A DNA stretch of 64,000 nucleotides from Leptofilum sp965223285 (GTDB lineage: Bacteria; Chloroflexota; Anaerolineae; Promineifilales; Promineifilaceae), in contig NZ_OZ244997.1 of NCBI RefSeq assembly GCF_965223285.1, positions 558,001-622,000 of the forward strand, given 5' to 3'. Position 1 is the first letter of the stretch. Every line of letters starts with the position of its first letter. Made by a program: the position numbers and the translations under genes. The notes beneath the pieces were generated by a model. The model did no database searches. It saw nothing but the letters and a program-made list of their open reading frames with translations, and had not been told where the DNA came from. Positions 7,221 to 15,495 of the stretch are shown in pieces.

Positions 7221-8372
7221 CTAAAGTTGATTCAACACAGTTTTCAAATCGTTGATCAAATCCTGGGCATTTTCGATGCCGACGGAAACGCGAACCAGGC
7301 CAGGGTCTACCGCCAGCGGCGAATCGGCCACGGAGGCGTGGGTCATGGGGGCGGGCAGCTCGATGAGCGATTCCACGCCGCCCAGCGATTCGGCCAGGGT
7401 GAAAAGCTGCGTCTCGCGGGCGACCAGCCGGGCGGCTTCTTCACCACCGTGCAGCACGAAGGAAATCATACCGCCTGGCCCCTTCATTTGCCGCCGGGCC
7501 AGTTCATATTGTGGATGGCTGTCCAAGCCGGGGTAGATTACCTCAGCAACGGCGGGATGATCCGCCAGGGATTGAGCCACCAGCATCGCATTGCGGCAAT
7601 GTTGCGCCATCCGAATCGCTAATGTTTTGATGCCGCGTAAGGTGAGGAAGCAATCCATTGGCCCCGGTACGGCCCCAATGGCGTTTTGCAGGAATTTGAG
7701 CTGATCATAGATTTGTGTATCGTTCAAAACAATGGCACCGCCGACCACATCAGAATGGCCGCCGATGTATTTGGTGGTGCTGTGCAGCACAAAATCTGCC
7801 CCCAGTGCCAACGGCCGTTGCAGGATGGGCGAGGCAAAGGTGTTGTCTACACCGAGCCATGCCCCCACATCGTGGGCAATCTTGGCAATGGCGGCGATGT
7901 CTGTCAGGCGCAGCATGGGATTGGTGGGGGTTTCTAGCCAGACGAGTTTGGTGTTGGGCTGCATGGCGGCGGAGACGGCCGTTTCATCCGTCGTGTCGGC
8001 AAAGGTGAACTCAATGCCGTAGCCAGACAGCACCTTGTCGAATAATCTGAACGTGCCGCCGTACACATCATTGCCAGACAGCACGTGCTCCCCAGGCTTG
8101 ATCAGTCGCAAAATTGTGTCGATTGCCGCCATGCCGGAAGCGAACGCGAGAGCGTGGTTGCCGCCTTCCAGCGCAGCTAAGGCCCCATGCAGGGCGGTAC
8201 GGGTGGGGTTGTCGGTGCGCGAATATTCATACCCTTTGTGTTGGGCTACATCTGGCTGGGCATAAGTGGAGGTTTGGTAGATGGGCGTCATCACTGCCCC
8301 GGTTTGCGGGTCTGGCTCCACCCCTGCGTGGACAGCCAGCGTTTCCAGATGGAAATTGTGTGATTGGGTCAT
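7221..8372 (-). CDS. cystathionine gamma-synthase/lyase family PLP enzyme
   Basis: A 383-residue member of the Cys/Met metabolism PLP family (cystathionine gamma-synthase, gamma-lyase, methionine gamma-lyase). Visible signatures are YEYSRTDNPTRTALHGALAA near the start, the PLP-stacking SGNDVYGGTFRLFD, the Asp of LGVDNTFASP, the PLP-lysine motif HSTTKYIGGHSDVVGG, and the ending DPGLVRVSVGIENAQDLI. Which reaction it runs cannot be decided from sequence alone. I start at ATG 8372 because AAGGAG lies about 10 bases upstream and the family N-terminus (ETLAVHAGVEPDPQTGAV) begins right after. The frame is open to 8429 but that lead has no homology signal. No sulfur genes are adjacent. Confidence 0.93.
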   Translation of the reverse strand: MTQSHNFHLETLAVHAGVEPDPQTGAVMTPIYQTSTYAQPDVAQHKGYEYSRTDNPTRTALHGALAALEGGNHALAFASGMAAIDTILRLIKPGEHVLSGNDVYGGTFRLFDKVLSGYGIEFTFADTTDETAVSAAMQPNTKLVWLETPTNPMLRLTDIAAIAKIAHDVGAWLGVDNTFASPILQRPLALGADFVLHSTTKYIGGHSDVVGGAIVLNDTQIYDQLKFLQNAIGAVPGPMDCFLTLRGIKTLAIRMAQHCRNAMLVAQSLADHPAVAEVIYPGLDSHPQYELARRQMKGPGGMISFVLHGGEEAARLVARETQLFTLAESLGGVESLIELPAPMTHASVADSPLAVDPGLVRVSVGIENAQDLINDLKTVLNQL

Positions 8373-8489
8373 TTGGGTTGAACTCCTTTTTCGGTGTTCG
8401 ATAAACGGTGTTTGGTAATCTGTGTTCAATTATCAATAAATGTTGCCCGATTGTATCAACATTTGCTGATTTTGTTGGCTAACTTTATA

Positions 8490-8556
8490 CGAAGGAACGA
8501 AGGCAGGAAGGTAAAAAGCCTTTATTTTCTTCGTTTCACGGTTTCTTCGTTTCTTT
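8490..8556. repeat. imperfect inverted repeat (CGAAGGAACGAAGG type)
   Basis: GAAGGAACGAAGG on the left and CTTCGTTTCACGGTTTCTTC on the right are imperfect complements. It fills part of the 254-base gap between the divergent PLP enzyme and DUF2723 genes. Confidence 0.45.
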
Positions 8557-8626
8557 GTAATAAAAATTCAAAACGTGCCAATAAGCATTACCGAGGCGGT
8601 GCTGGAAAGGGTACAATAGGCGGCGT

Positions 8627-11600
8627 ATGGATACCCAACACCAGCCGCCAATTTCTGCTACTTCTGCCCGAATTTCTTTTTTTACGACCCATCTGACCTT
8701 TTTTTCTTTAACCTTTGTTGGCTGGTTGGCAGCAAGCCGCATCTTGTATGAAGGCTTATTTCCGCGCTGGCTCTGGTTGGGACGGCCGTTTTTCACCCTC
8801 ACCTTCACTGCAATTCTCACTTTTGTCACCTGGCTGTTCTGGCAGCGCAGCTGGCCAAAGAGCGTGTCGCCTATTGTGCTATCGTCGCTGCTGCTGAATT
8901 TGATTTATTTAGCTGATCCGCTGGTAGATTTGGGGCGCAGCCGCCTAATTTTTGGCGCATCGCTCTGGCTGTCATTGCTCATCTGGGCGAGTCAGCGTTG
9001 GCAAAGGAGCGTAGACATTTGGCGTTGGCTGGGGCCGTTGCTGGTCGCACTCGCGCAGCTGCCTGTTTACCTGAGTACGATGTCGCGCACGGTGGGGCAG
9101 GCGGATACGTTTGAATTTCAGGTGGTGGCGCCGCAGCTAGGCATTGCCCACCCGACGGGCTACCCGCTTTATTTGCTGCTAGGCAAGCTGTTCAGCCTGA
9201 TCCCATTTGGCTCGGTGGCGTGGCGGATCAATGTGGGAACGGCCGTCCTGGCAACCATCGCGCTCATCTTCTTTTTTAAGTTTTTGTGGGAGCTGTGGGG
9301 TGAGGTGGAAACGGCCGTCCTCGGTGCAGTTGTGATGGGGCTGACCAGCACCTTCTTCAGCCAGGCGATTGCCGCTGAGGTGTATGCGTTGCATGCGCTG
9401 GTGGTGTGCGTTGCGCTGTGGTTGATGAGGCGGATTGGAGATTGGAGATTGGAGATGGGAGATGGGAAAAGTCACTCATTTTCTCTGCGTTCTTCGCGCT
9501 CTCTGCGGTTAAATTTGCCCTTGTTGGCCTTTGTGATTGGGTTGGGATTAACGAATCATTTAACGACGCTGTTTTTGCTGCCGCCTGCCGGCGTGGCCGT
9601 TTTGCTTGTTTTGTTTGGAGACAGGGGAAAAAACGGAACACAGAGGAACACAGAGGAGACACAGAGTTTCACGGAGAAACAGAATACCGATTACCGTTTT
9701 TCACTAAAACTAATAGTTGCGTTTGGCCTCCCGCTTCTGCTCTACCTCTATCTCCCCCTACGCTGGCAGGCGGTGAACGGGGAACCAATGGGGCTGAGTC
9801 GCTTTGTAGATTGGGTAATTGGCGGCCGTTTTCAGGGGGCGTTGCAGTGGAGTGCGTGGCTGAATGATTCAGCGCGGTATGGCATTGTGGGGCGGCTGTT
9901 TGTGGAAAATTGGGGCGAATTTAATTTGGCGCTGGTGCTGTTAGGGCTGGGTTACTTAGTTTGGCGCAACTGGCGCGTGGCCGCAATTTTGTTGGTCACT
10001 TGGCTAGGGTTTACTTTTTACTGCCTCAACTACTACGTCCCCGATTTGGCCGTCTTTCTCATTCCGGCACAGTTGGTAGTGGGATTATTGTGGGCAAGTG
10101 GGCTGACGGCCGTTCTCCAAACCATCACACGCCGCCTGAACCATGAAAACAAGCCGCTGGCACCATTCGTGCAAACGGCCGTCTTGCTGCTGCTCCTACT
10201 GCCCACGCTCATGCTGGTGGTGAACAACCAGACGCGATTGGATAGCTCCATGGCGGACGGCCGTACCGCCTGGGGCTTGGGTGTGTTGCAGCAGCCGCTG
10301 GCCGAAAACGCTGCCATTTTGGCCGACAGCGACAAATTCCCGCCGCTTTACTACTTGCAGCAGGCAGAAGGCATTCGCCCTGATTTAGACATTATAGTAC
10401 TGCCAGATGAAGCGGCTTACCGAGCGGAACTGGATGCACGATTGGCCGCTGGGCAGACGGTCTATCTGGCCCGATTTTTGCCGGGGCTGGCTGGGATTTA
10501 CCATTTACGCGCGGTAGGGGCGTTGACGGAAGTGAGCAAAGAGCCTTTACTGGAACGGCCGTCCACGACCAATTCTGTACAGTACAGCTTTGGGCCGATG
10601 CAGCTAGTGGGCTTAGGCATCGAACCGCAAGACCCCAGCGACTCCACGGCTACGGCCGTCACGCTAGTTTGGCAAACCGACACCCAGATTAGCGAGACCT
10701 GGCACATTTTTGCCCGCTGGGCGGGGACAAATTACGAGGGCGCGCCCGATGTGGCCACCGGACAGCACGCCGTCCACAATAATTACCCCACCGTGGCTTG
10801 GCGACCCGGCGAGCTGGTAGTGGACGTACACAGTTGGCCCCGCCCGCTGCTGGCCGAGGCGCAGATGCTGGATTTGCAGGTGGCCGTCGCGCCACCATTT
10901 ATGCCGCTGGCGGAACTGGCTTGGCAAACCGTTGCCAGCCACGACTTTGCCCCTGCGTCAGCTCGCCAACTGGCTCAGCCGATCCGGGCGCAGGTGGGGA
11001 CGGCATTGCTAAAAAGCGTGGACATCCCTGCGCAAATCCGCCCAGAAACGCCGCTGCCAATTTTACTAGCAGGTGAAGGCAGTTCGGCGGGACTCAACTT
11101 TGTACTGCGGGAGAGTGTGCAGCCGCAACCGCAACCCGGTTTGGCTCCAGAAACGGCCGTTCCCGCCAACCAATCCTTCACCAACCAATTCACCGTCCAA
11201 ACGTCAATGGAAAACGGCCGTTACCAACTTTTGGCAGAGCATCCCAGCAGGCAAGCGCAATGTGGCTGGATGCGCCCTGTGACCAATTTTTGCGTCGTGG
11301 GGGAAACATTAGTGAGTGGTGTACCATTGCCAGAAGGGGCAACAAACTTTGAGGACAAGATTGCCTTGCTGTCGGTCGATTTGCCCACCCGCAGCTTGCA
11401 GCCAGGTGGTTTGTTAGACATCATGCTCACCTGGCAAGCATTGGCTCCACTAGTGGAAGATTACACGGTATTTGTGCAGGTGCTAAACGCCAATGACGAA
11501 ATTGTGGGCCAGATCGATAGCTGGCCAGTGCAGGGAACGTTTCCCACCAGCCAATGGGCACCGGGCGAAGTAGTTGAGGATCGGCATCAGGTGCAGTTGG

Positions 11601-11740
11601 CGGGTAAGCTGCCTGACGGCGCATACCGGGTGCAGGTGGGCTTTTACTTGTTGCAAACGCTGCGCCGACTTTCGGTTTTGGATGGCACGGGAACGGCCGT
11701 TGATGATAAACTGCTGCTAACTGGCTTCACGGTGGAATAA
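8627..11740 (+). CDS. DUF2723 family multi-pass membrane protein, large extracellular C-terminus
   Basis: A 1037-residue protein. The first half (to about residue 545) is a bundle of membrane helices holding the DUF2723 signature GQADTFEFQVVAPQLGIAHP (about residues 158-177), followed by TGYPLYLLLGKL. DUF2723 proteins resemble GT-C fold mannosyl/oligosaccharyl transferases with an acidic residue in the first outer loop. The second half is soluble, with two beta-sandwich-like stretches, ending in LLLTGFTVE. Two cytoplasm-side loops hold translated dispersed repeats (see 9433-9513 and 9635-9680). TACAAT at 8612-8617 is only nine bases before ATG, so the message may be nearly leaderless; no Shine-Dalgarno site is seen. 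Transferase activity is inferred from the family. Confidence 0.85.
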   Translation: MDTQHQPPISATSARISFFTTHLTFFSLTFVGWLAASRILYEGLFPRWLWLGRPFFTLTFTAILTFVTWLFWQRSWPKSVSPIVLSSLLLNLIYLADPLVDLGRSRLIFGASLWLSLLIWASQRWQRSVDIWRWLGPLLVALAQLPVYLSTMSRTVGQADTFEFQVVAPQLGIAHPTGYPLYLLLGKLFSLIPFGSVAWRINVGTAVLATIALIFFFKFLWELWGEVETAVLGAVVMGLTSTFFSQAIAAEVYALHALVVCVALWLMRRIGDWRLEMGDGKSHSFSLRSSRSLRLNLPLLAFVIGLGLTNHLTTLFLLPPAGVAVLLVLFGDRGKNGTQRNTEETQSFTEKQNTDYRFSLKLIVAFGLPLLLYLYLPLRWQAVNGEPMGLSRFVDWVIGGRFQGALQWSAWLNDSARYGIVGRLFVENWGEFNLALVLLGLGYLVWRNWRVAAILLVTWLGFTFYCLNYYVPDLAVFLIPAQLVVGLLWASGLTAVLQTITRRLNHENKPLAPFVQTAVLLLLLLPTLMLVVNNQTRLDSSMADGRTAWGLGVLQQPLAENAAILADSDKFPPLYYLQQAEGIRPDLDIIVLPDEAAYRAELDARLAAGQTVYLARFLPGLAGIYHLRAVGALTEVSKEPLLERPSTTNSVQYSFGPMQLVGLGIEPQDPSDSTATAVTLVWQTDTQISETWHIFARWAGTNYEGAPDVATGQHAVHNNYPTVAWRPGELVVDVHSWPRPLLAEAQMLDLQVAVAPPFMPLAELAWQTVASHDFAPASARQLAQPIRAQVGTALLKSVDIPAQIRPETPLPILLAGEGSSAGLNFVLRESVQPQPQPGLAPETAVPANQSFTNQFTVQTSMENGRYQLLAEHPSRQAQCGWMRPVTNFCVVGETLVSGVPLPEGATNFEDKIALLSVDLPTRSLQPGGLLDIMLTWQALAPLVEDYTVFVQVLNANDEIVGQIDSWPVQGTFPTSQWAPGEVVEDRHQVQLAGKLPDGAYRVQVGFYLLQTLRRLSVLDGTGTAVDDKLLLTGFTVE
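9433..9513. repeat. dispersed repeats read in frame inside DUF2723 gene (first)
   Basis: The DNA GATTGGAGATTGGAGAT... followed by TCTCTGCGTTCTTCGCGCTC matches the intergenic repeat types at 22633-22670, 43587-43642 and 18863-18889. It is translated as the odd, low-complexity loop RRIGDWRLEMGDG and following Ser/Arg-rich residues between two membrane helices. Confidence 0.7.
9635..9680. repeat. dispersed CACAGAG repeat read in frame inside DUF2723 gene (second)
   Basis: GGAACACAGAGGAACACAGA and the following bases match the CACAGAG family seen between genes at 11749, 16432 and 62361. It encodes the hydrophilic loop NGTQRNTEETQSFTEKQN between two membrane helices. Confidence 0.7.
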
Positions 11741-11748
11741 AATTTAGC

Positions 11749-11790
11749 CACAGAGAACACAGAGAGTGAAGAGAAAAACTCTGCGTTCTG
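11749..11790. repeat. CACAGAG-type imperfect inverted repeat
   Basis: CCACAGAGAACACAGAGAGT and the later ACTCTGCGTTCTGT are imperfect complements. It lies between the DUF2723 stop and the start of the RCK protein, whose translation start falls just after it. Confidence 0.6.
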
Positions 11791-11803
11791 TAGTAAAAAA
11801 CAA

Positions 11804-12886
11804 ATGCAGGCAAGAAATCAAAAACGCAACACGCAGAAAAGAAACGGCCGTTTCCGGCGCATCCGGGCCGTTTGGCGGGACACCCTGCTGCTGGTGCGGG
11901 AATTTATACGGCCGTTGCTCTACTTCATGCTGGCCATTGTTGGCGGTGGGTTGCTGTACTATTTGCTCGCCCGCGAATTTAACGAGGCCGTGGGCAGCCG
12001 CAGTTTGGTCGAAGCGACTTACCAGGTACTCGGCCTTACCTTTTTGCAGCCGCTGGGGGACAATCTGCCAGATCATTGGCCGCTGCAACTGTTTTACTTC
12101 ATCATGCCGCTCATTGGCATCTCCATTTTGGCGCAGGGATTGGCTGATTTTGGCATTCTTTTTTTTAATCGGCACGAACGCAGCAAGGAGTGGGAAATGG
12201 CTGTTGCCTCTACGTTTCAGGATCACATTGTTTTAGTGGGTTTGGGGCATCTGGGTTACCGAGTAACCCAAAAATTATACGAATTGGATCGAGACGTTTC
12301 TGTGATTGAGCTGAATCCAGAGGATGATTTGATTGTGGAAGCGCAGGCGATGGGTATCCCCGTGTTAAAAGATGATGCGCGGCGTGAAGTGGCGTTAAAA
12401 GGGGCGGGCGTGCCTAAAGCCCGTGCCATCATTTTATGCACCCAAAACGACAGCATGAATTTGCAAATCGCGTTCAAGGCACGTCGTTTGAATCCGCAAA
12501 TTCGGGTGGTGCTGCGTATTTTTGACGACGATTTTGGCCAATCGCTGCAAGAGCAGTTTGGCTTTCGGGCGATGAGCGCGACAGGGATGGCGGCTCCCAC
12601 TTTTGCCGCTGCTGCCGCCGATGTGGATGTGACGCGCCCGATCACGGTGGAAGGGGAGGCATTGAGCCTGGCGCGGCTAAAGCTGAGCGGTAAGTCTGGT
12701 TTGCTGGATTGTTCCGTCTCGGAAATTGAGCAAAATTATGACGTGAGCGTAGTGCTGCTGCGGGAAGACGGCCGTTCCGATTTTCATCCCGCTGGCGAAC
12801 GCACCCTTCAACCCAATCAAGTACTCGGCGTCCTGGGTGGCCCTGAGCAGATCAACCGCCTGGTAGACGCGAATAACGATCGGTAA
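11804..12886 (+). CDS. membrane protein with RCK/TrkA-N NAD-binding domain, K+ channel-like
   Basis: 360 residues: a basic N-terminus, two membrane helices (about 35-57 and 88-113), then an RCK module with the Rossmann start HIVLVGLGHLGYRV, the acidic VIELNPEDD and the LCTQNDSMNLQIA strand, followed by a TrkA-C-like tail. Such proteins gate potassium flow in response to ligands. The segment between the two helices reads LTFLQPLGDNLPDHW; no TVGYG/TxGYGD selectivity filter is visible, so ion conduction is doubtful. ATG 11804 is the first start after a repeat and has no clear ribosome site. The nearest neighbours give no partner. Confidence 0.78.
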   Translation: MQARNQKRNTQKRNGRFRRIRAVWRDTLLLVREFIRPLLYFMLAIVGGGLLYYLLAREFNEAVGSRSLVEATYQVLGLTFLQPLGDNLPDHWPLQLFYFIMPLIGISILAQGLADFGILFFNRHERSKEWEMAVASTFQDHIVLVGLGHLGYRVTQKLYELDRDVSVIELNPEDDLIVEAQAMGIPVLKDDARREVALKGAGVPKARAIILCTQNDSMNLQIAFKARRLNPQIRVVLRIFDDDFGQSLQEQFGFRAMSATGMAAPTFAAAAADVDVTRPITVEGEALSLARLKLSGKSGLLDCSVSEIEQNYDVSVVLLREDGRSDFHPAGERTLQPNQVLGVLGGPEQINRLVDANNDR

Positions 12887-12888
12887 AA

Positions 12889-12925
12889 ACAGTATTCAGT
12901 AAACAGTGCTTAGTGAATCAGTTCT
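12889..12925. repeat. CAGTATTCAGT-type repeat
   Basis: ACAGTATTCAGTAAACAGTG and the following bases resemble the longer inverted repeat at 44652-44719. It sits between the RCK gene and the first methyltransferase. Confidence 0.45.
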
Positions 12926-12948
12926 GGCAACTGGCAAAGGGAGAAAGT

Positions 12949-13776
12949 ATGAACAGGCAAGACCCTTTTAGAGATTCAGATTATTTGCAGAAAAATCAGT
13001 ATAAGGACAGCAGTAATTTGGATGCGCGGGCAAATTTGCATCGTAAATTTAGTACGGCCAAGGTGCGTTGGCAGCCTTGGGCGTTCGACCTGCTGCGGCT
13101 GGAGCCGGGAATGCGCGTGCTGGAATGTGGCTGTGGCCCCGGCTGGCTCTGGCGCGAAAACATCGACCGCCTTCCCGATGGCTGCGACATTATCCTAACT
13201 GATCTCTCACCAGGCATGGTGGCCGAAGCTGAGGCTGCGTTAGCAACTAGCAACCACCGTTTTGATTTTCAGCCTTCAAATATTCAGGCATTGGATTTTG
13301 CGGACAGCACGTTTGACGTGGTGGTCGCTAACCACATGCTGTACCACGTGCCGGATTTGGCGCAGGGATTGGCTGAGGTGCGGCGGGTGCTTAAGCCAAA
13401 CGGCCGTCTCGTTGCCGCTACCAACGGGGATAACCATATGAAAGAGCTGCCGCTGCTGATTCCAGAAGAACTGCGGCAAAAGGCTGCCTCGCTGCGGATG
13501 CGGGGGGAGGCTGGGCAGCTACCGTTTCGTCTGGAAAACGGCCGTTCCCTGCTGGAACCATTTTTTGCCCAAATTGACCTGCATTTATATGAAGACAGTT
13601 TATGGGTAACTGAGGTGGAGCCGCTGCTGGCTTACGCTTTTTCCATGCTCAAACCGGGGGTAGACGTGCCGGAAACGGCCGTTGCCCAACTGCGCGACTT
13701 GTGGGCAGCGAAAATAGAAGCAGATGGGGGCATTCACATCAGCAAGCATTCCGGCGTGTTTGAAGCATATAAATGA
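12949..13776 (+). CDS. class I SAM-dependent methyltransferase
   Basis: 275 residues with the standard methyltransferase type 11 layout: motif I VLECGCGPGWLW, the acidic second strand IILTDLSPGMVAEA, IQALDFADSTFDVVVANHML (motifs II/III) and the post-motif VRRVLKPNGRLVAATN. The substrate cannot be told. ATG 12949 follows AAAGGGAGAAAGT; an in-frame ATG at 12913 lies in the repeat and is less likely. Its stop overlaps the start of the next methyltransferase gene (ATGA at 13773-13776), so the two are probably translated together. Confidence 0.88.
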   Translation: MNRQDPFRDSDYLQKNQYKDSSNLDARANLHRKFSTAKVRWQPWAFDLLRLEPGMRVLECGCGPGWLWRENIDRLPDGCDIILTDLSPGMVAEAEAALATSNHRFDFQPSNIQALDFADSTFDVVVANHMLYHVPDLAQGLAEVRRVLKPNGRLVAATNGDNHMKELPLLIPEELRQKAASLRMRGEAGQLPFRLENGRSLLEPFFAQIDLHLYEDSLWVTEVEPLLAYAFSMLKPGVDVPETAVAQLRDLWAAKIEADGGIHISKHSGVFEAYK

Positions 13777-14531
13777 GCCACAAGCCTACCCAGCGGTTCT
13801 CCAATAGGGTGGAAAATTATGTAAAGTATCGGCCGTCATATCCAACGGCCGTTTTAACCTGCTTGCGGGATGAGTGTGGTTTGGAAGAAACGGCCGTTAT
13901 TGCCGACATTGGCTCCGGCACGGGAATTTTGGCGCGGCTCTTTTTGGAGAATGGCAACCGTGTTCTGGGCATCGAACCCAACAAAGAGATGCGCGAAGCA
14001 GGTGAGGCATATCTGGTCGAGTTTGCCAACTTCACTAGCATCAACGGCACGGCCGAAGCCACAACCTTGCCGGATAATTCTGCAGATTTTGTGACGGCAG
14101 GGCAGGCGACTCACTGGTTTGATCGGGAAAAGTCATTGCCGGAGCTGCGGCGTATTTTGCGGCCAGGTGGCACCATTGCCTTTGTATGGAACACGATGGC
14201 GTTCGACGACTCGCCATTCATGCGGGGGTACGAGCAAATGACGCTGCGCTACTTTGATGGGAAGCCGAGCCGCAAAAATGAGATGCGCGGCAATGTGATG
14301 GCTTATTTGGGGGAAGGAACTCAGGTGCGCCACTTTGCCCATGAGCAGCAGTTTGATCTGCCGGGGATTACTGGGCGGCTGCTTTCAACCTCCTACGCAC
14401 CACTGGCGGACGATCCACGCCATGAGCCGATGCTGGCGGAGTTGGCGGCTTTGTTTGCCGAGAATGTGGGGGTAGACGGCCGTATCCGTTTCCGCTACAC
14501 CACCGAACTTTACTTTCGCCAATTCGTTTGA
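13773..14531 (+). CDS. class I SAM-dependent methyltransferase
   Basis: 252 residues, a second methyltransferase coupled to the first by a four-base ATGA overlap. It begins FSNRVENYVKYRPSYP, typical of the group often labelled methyltransferase type 11, then motif I VIADIGSGTGILARLFL, the acidic strand VLGIEPNKEMREAGEAY, FVTAGQATHWFD and ELRRILRPGGTIAFVWN. Despite the shared fold the two proteins are clearly different and not a recent duplication. Substrate unknown. Confidence 0.88.
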   Translation: MSHKPTQRFSNRVENYVKYRPSYPTAVLTCLRDECGLEETAVIADIGSGTGILARLFLENGNRVLGIEPNKEMREAGEAYLVEFANFTSINGTAEATTLPDNSADFVTAGQATHWFDREKSLPELRRILRPGGTIAFVWNTMAFDDSPFMRGYEQMTLRYFDGKPSRKNEMRGNVMAYLGEGTQVRHFAHEQQFDLPGITGRLLSTSYAPLADDPRHEPMLAELAALFAENVGVDGRIRFRYTTELYFRQFV

Positions 14532-14655
14532 TTTTCCAGCGTTTCGCAGATTAGCCGAAACAATGTCAGCGATTAAAGATTCCTATCAATACGTATGCTT
14601 TGCCACACAATTTCTTAACAATTCCAAACTATCATGGACGTAATTCAGTAAGGCA

Positions 14656-14681
14656 TCACCTAAACAATATTTGTTAGGTGA
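14656..14681 (+). promoter_or_regulatory. hairpin just before the repeat-protein ribosome site
   Basis: TCACCTAA (14656-14663) pairs with TTAGGTGA (14674-14681). The ribosome site TAGGAG follows within ten bases, so folding could affect translation of the secreted protein. Inference only. Confidence 0.35.
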
Positions 14682-14700
14682 GTTGAGATAGGAGTCAGAC

Positions 14701-15348
14701 ATGAAACGTTCTATGATAGTTGGGCTAACAGTTGTGGCTGCACTGTGCGCTGTGACGGCAATCGCCTGGGCTAATAACGGAAATACTAACCCTGTATTGA
14801 ACGATACGGAGCCAGTGGAAGCTGTATTGGATATTGGGGTGGAAACGGAAACGGCCGTTTTCCAAGATGAACCCGTCGTACCCACCAGACCAAACTTTGT
14901 TGATGAAGACGGTGATGGCGTTTGCGATACATGCGGTAATGTCCCTGGTAACGGCAGCGGCCAAGGTAATCAGTACGGCAACGGCGCACAGGGCAGCAAC
15001 TTCGTTGATGAAGATGGCGATGGCGTCTGCGACACTTGCGGCAATGTTCCTGGCAGTGGTCAGGGCAACCGATATGGCAACGTCCCCAGCAACGAACAAG
15101 GTAACTGGCACGGCAACGGCGCGATGGGCGGAAACTTTGTTGACGAAGACGGTGACGGCGTTTGCGACATCTGCGGCAATGCCCCCGGCAGCGGACAGGG
15201 CAGCAACTTCGTTGATGAAGATGGCGACGGCGTTTGTGACATCTGTGGCAACGTGCCAGGTAGTGGACAAGGCAACCAGAACCATCGACAAGACGGACAA
15301 GGCAACCGTCATGGACGTGGTGGTCACGGCCAAGGTGGTTCTAACTAG
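14701..15348 (+). CDS. secreted protein with four DEDGDGVCDxCGN repeats
   Basis: 215 residues: signal peptide (MKRSMIVGLTVVAALCAV, then AWA as likely cleavage site), an acidic lead, and four copies of NFVDEDGDGVCD(T/I)CGN (about residues 65-79, 100-114, 141-155 and 170-184). The copies are parted by Gly/Ser/Asn/Gln-rich linkers of uneven length, and a His/Gly-rich tail follows. Each repeat joins a calcium-loop-like D-x-D-G-D-x-x-x-D, as in EF-hand, dockerin or thrombospondin type 3 loops, to a CxxC pair that could bind metal or form a disulfide. I do not recognise a named family. TAGGAGTCAGAC precedes ATG 14701 and a terminator follows the stop. It is monocistronic. Confidence 0.82.
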   Translation: MKRSMIVGLTVVAALCAVTAIAWANNGNTNPVLNDTEPVEAVLDIGVETETAVFQDEPVVPTRPNFVDEDGDGVCDTCGNVPGNGSGQGNQYGNGAQGSNFVDEDGDGVCDTCGNVPGSGQGNRYGNVPSNEQGNWHGNGAMGGNFVDEDGDGVCDICGNAPGSGQGSNFVDEDGDGVCDICGNVPGSGQGNQNHRQDGQGNRHGRGGHGQGGSN

Positions 15349-15377
15349 TTTGTGTCAAGGAAGCATCAGTTGTTCAG

Positions 15378-15406
15378 GGAGCGATTACCCGATCGCTCCT
15401 TTTTTT
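15378..15406 (+). terminator. intrinsic terminator after the repeat protein
   Basis: GGAGCGAT (15378-15385) pairs with ATCGCTCC (15392-15399) around a six-base loop, followed by seven T. It lies 30 bases after the stop. Confidence 0.9.
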
Positions 15407-15495
15407 GCACAAACCCTCTAATGACCCTGTAATGTCACTATAAAGAAACTCTGCTACACTTTGCCAAACGAATTGACATTTTGGTGAGGTGTGGC

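Noticed and set aside
14892..15260. Regular repeats suggestive of a CRISPR array
   Set aside because: The repeats are coding (DEDGDGVCDxCG), vary at third codon positions and have uneven linkers; no cas genes are present.
14725..15333. 202-codon minus-strand frame opposite the DEDGDG repeat protein
   Set aside because: Low-complexity mirror of the repeats; the plus frame has signal peptide, ribosome site and terminator.
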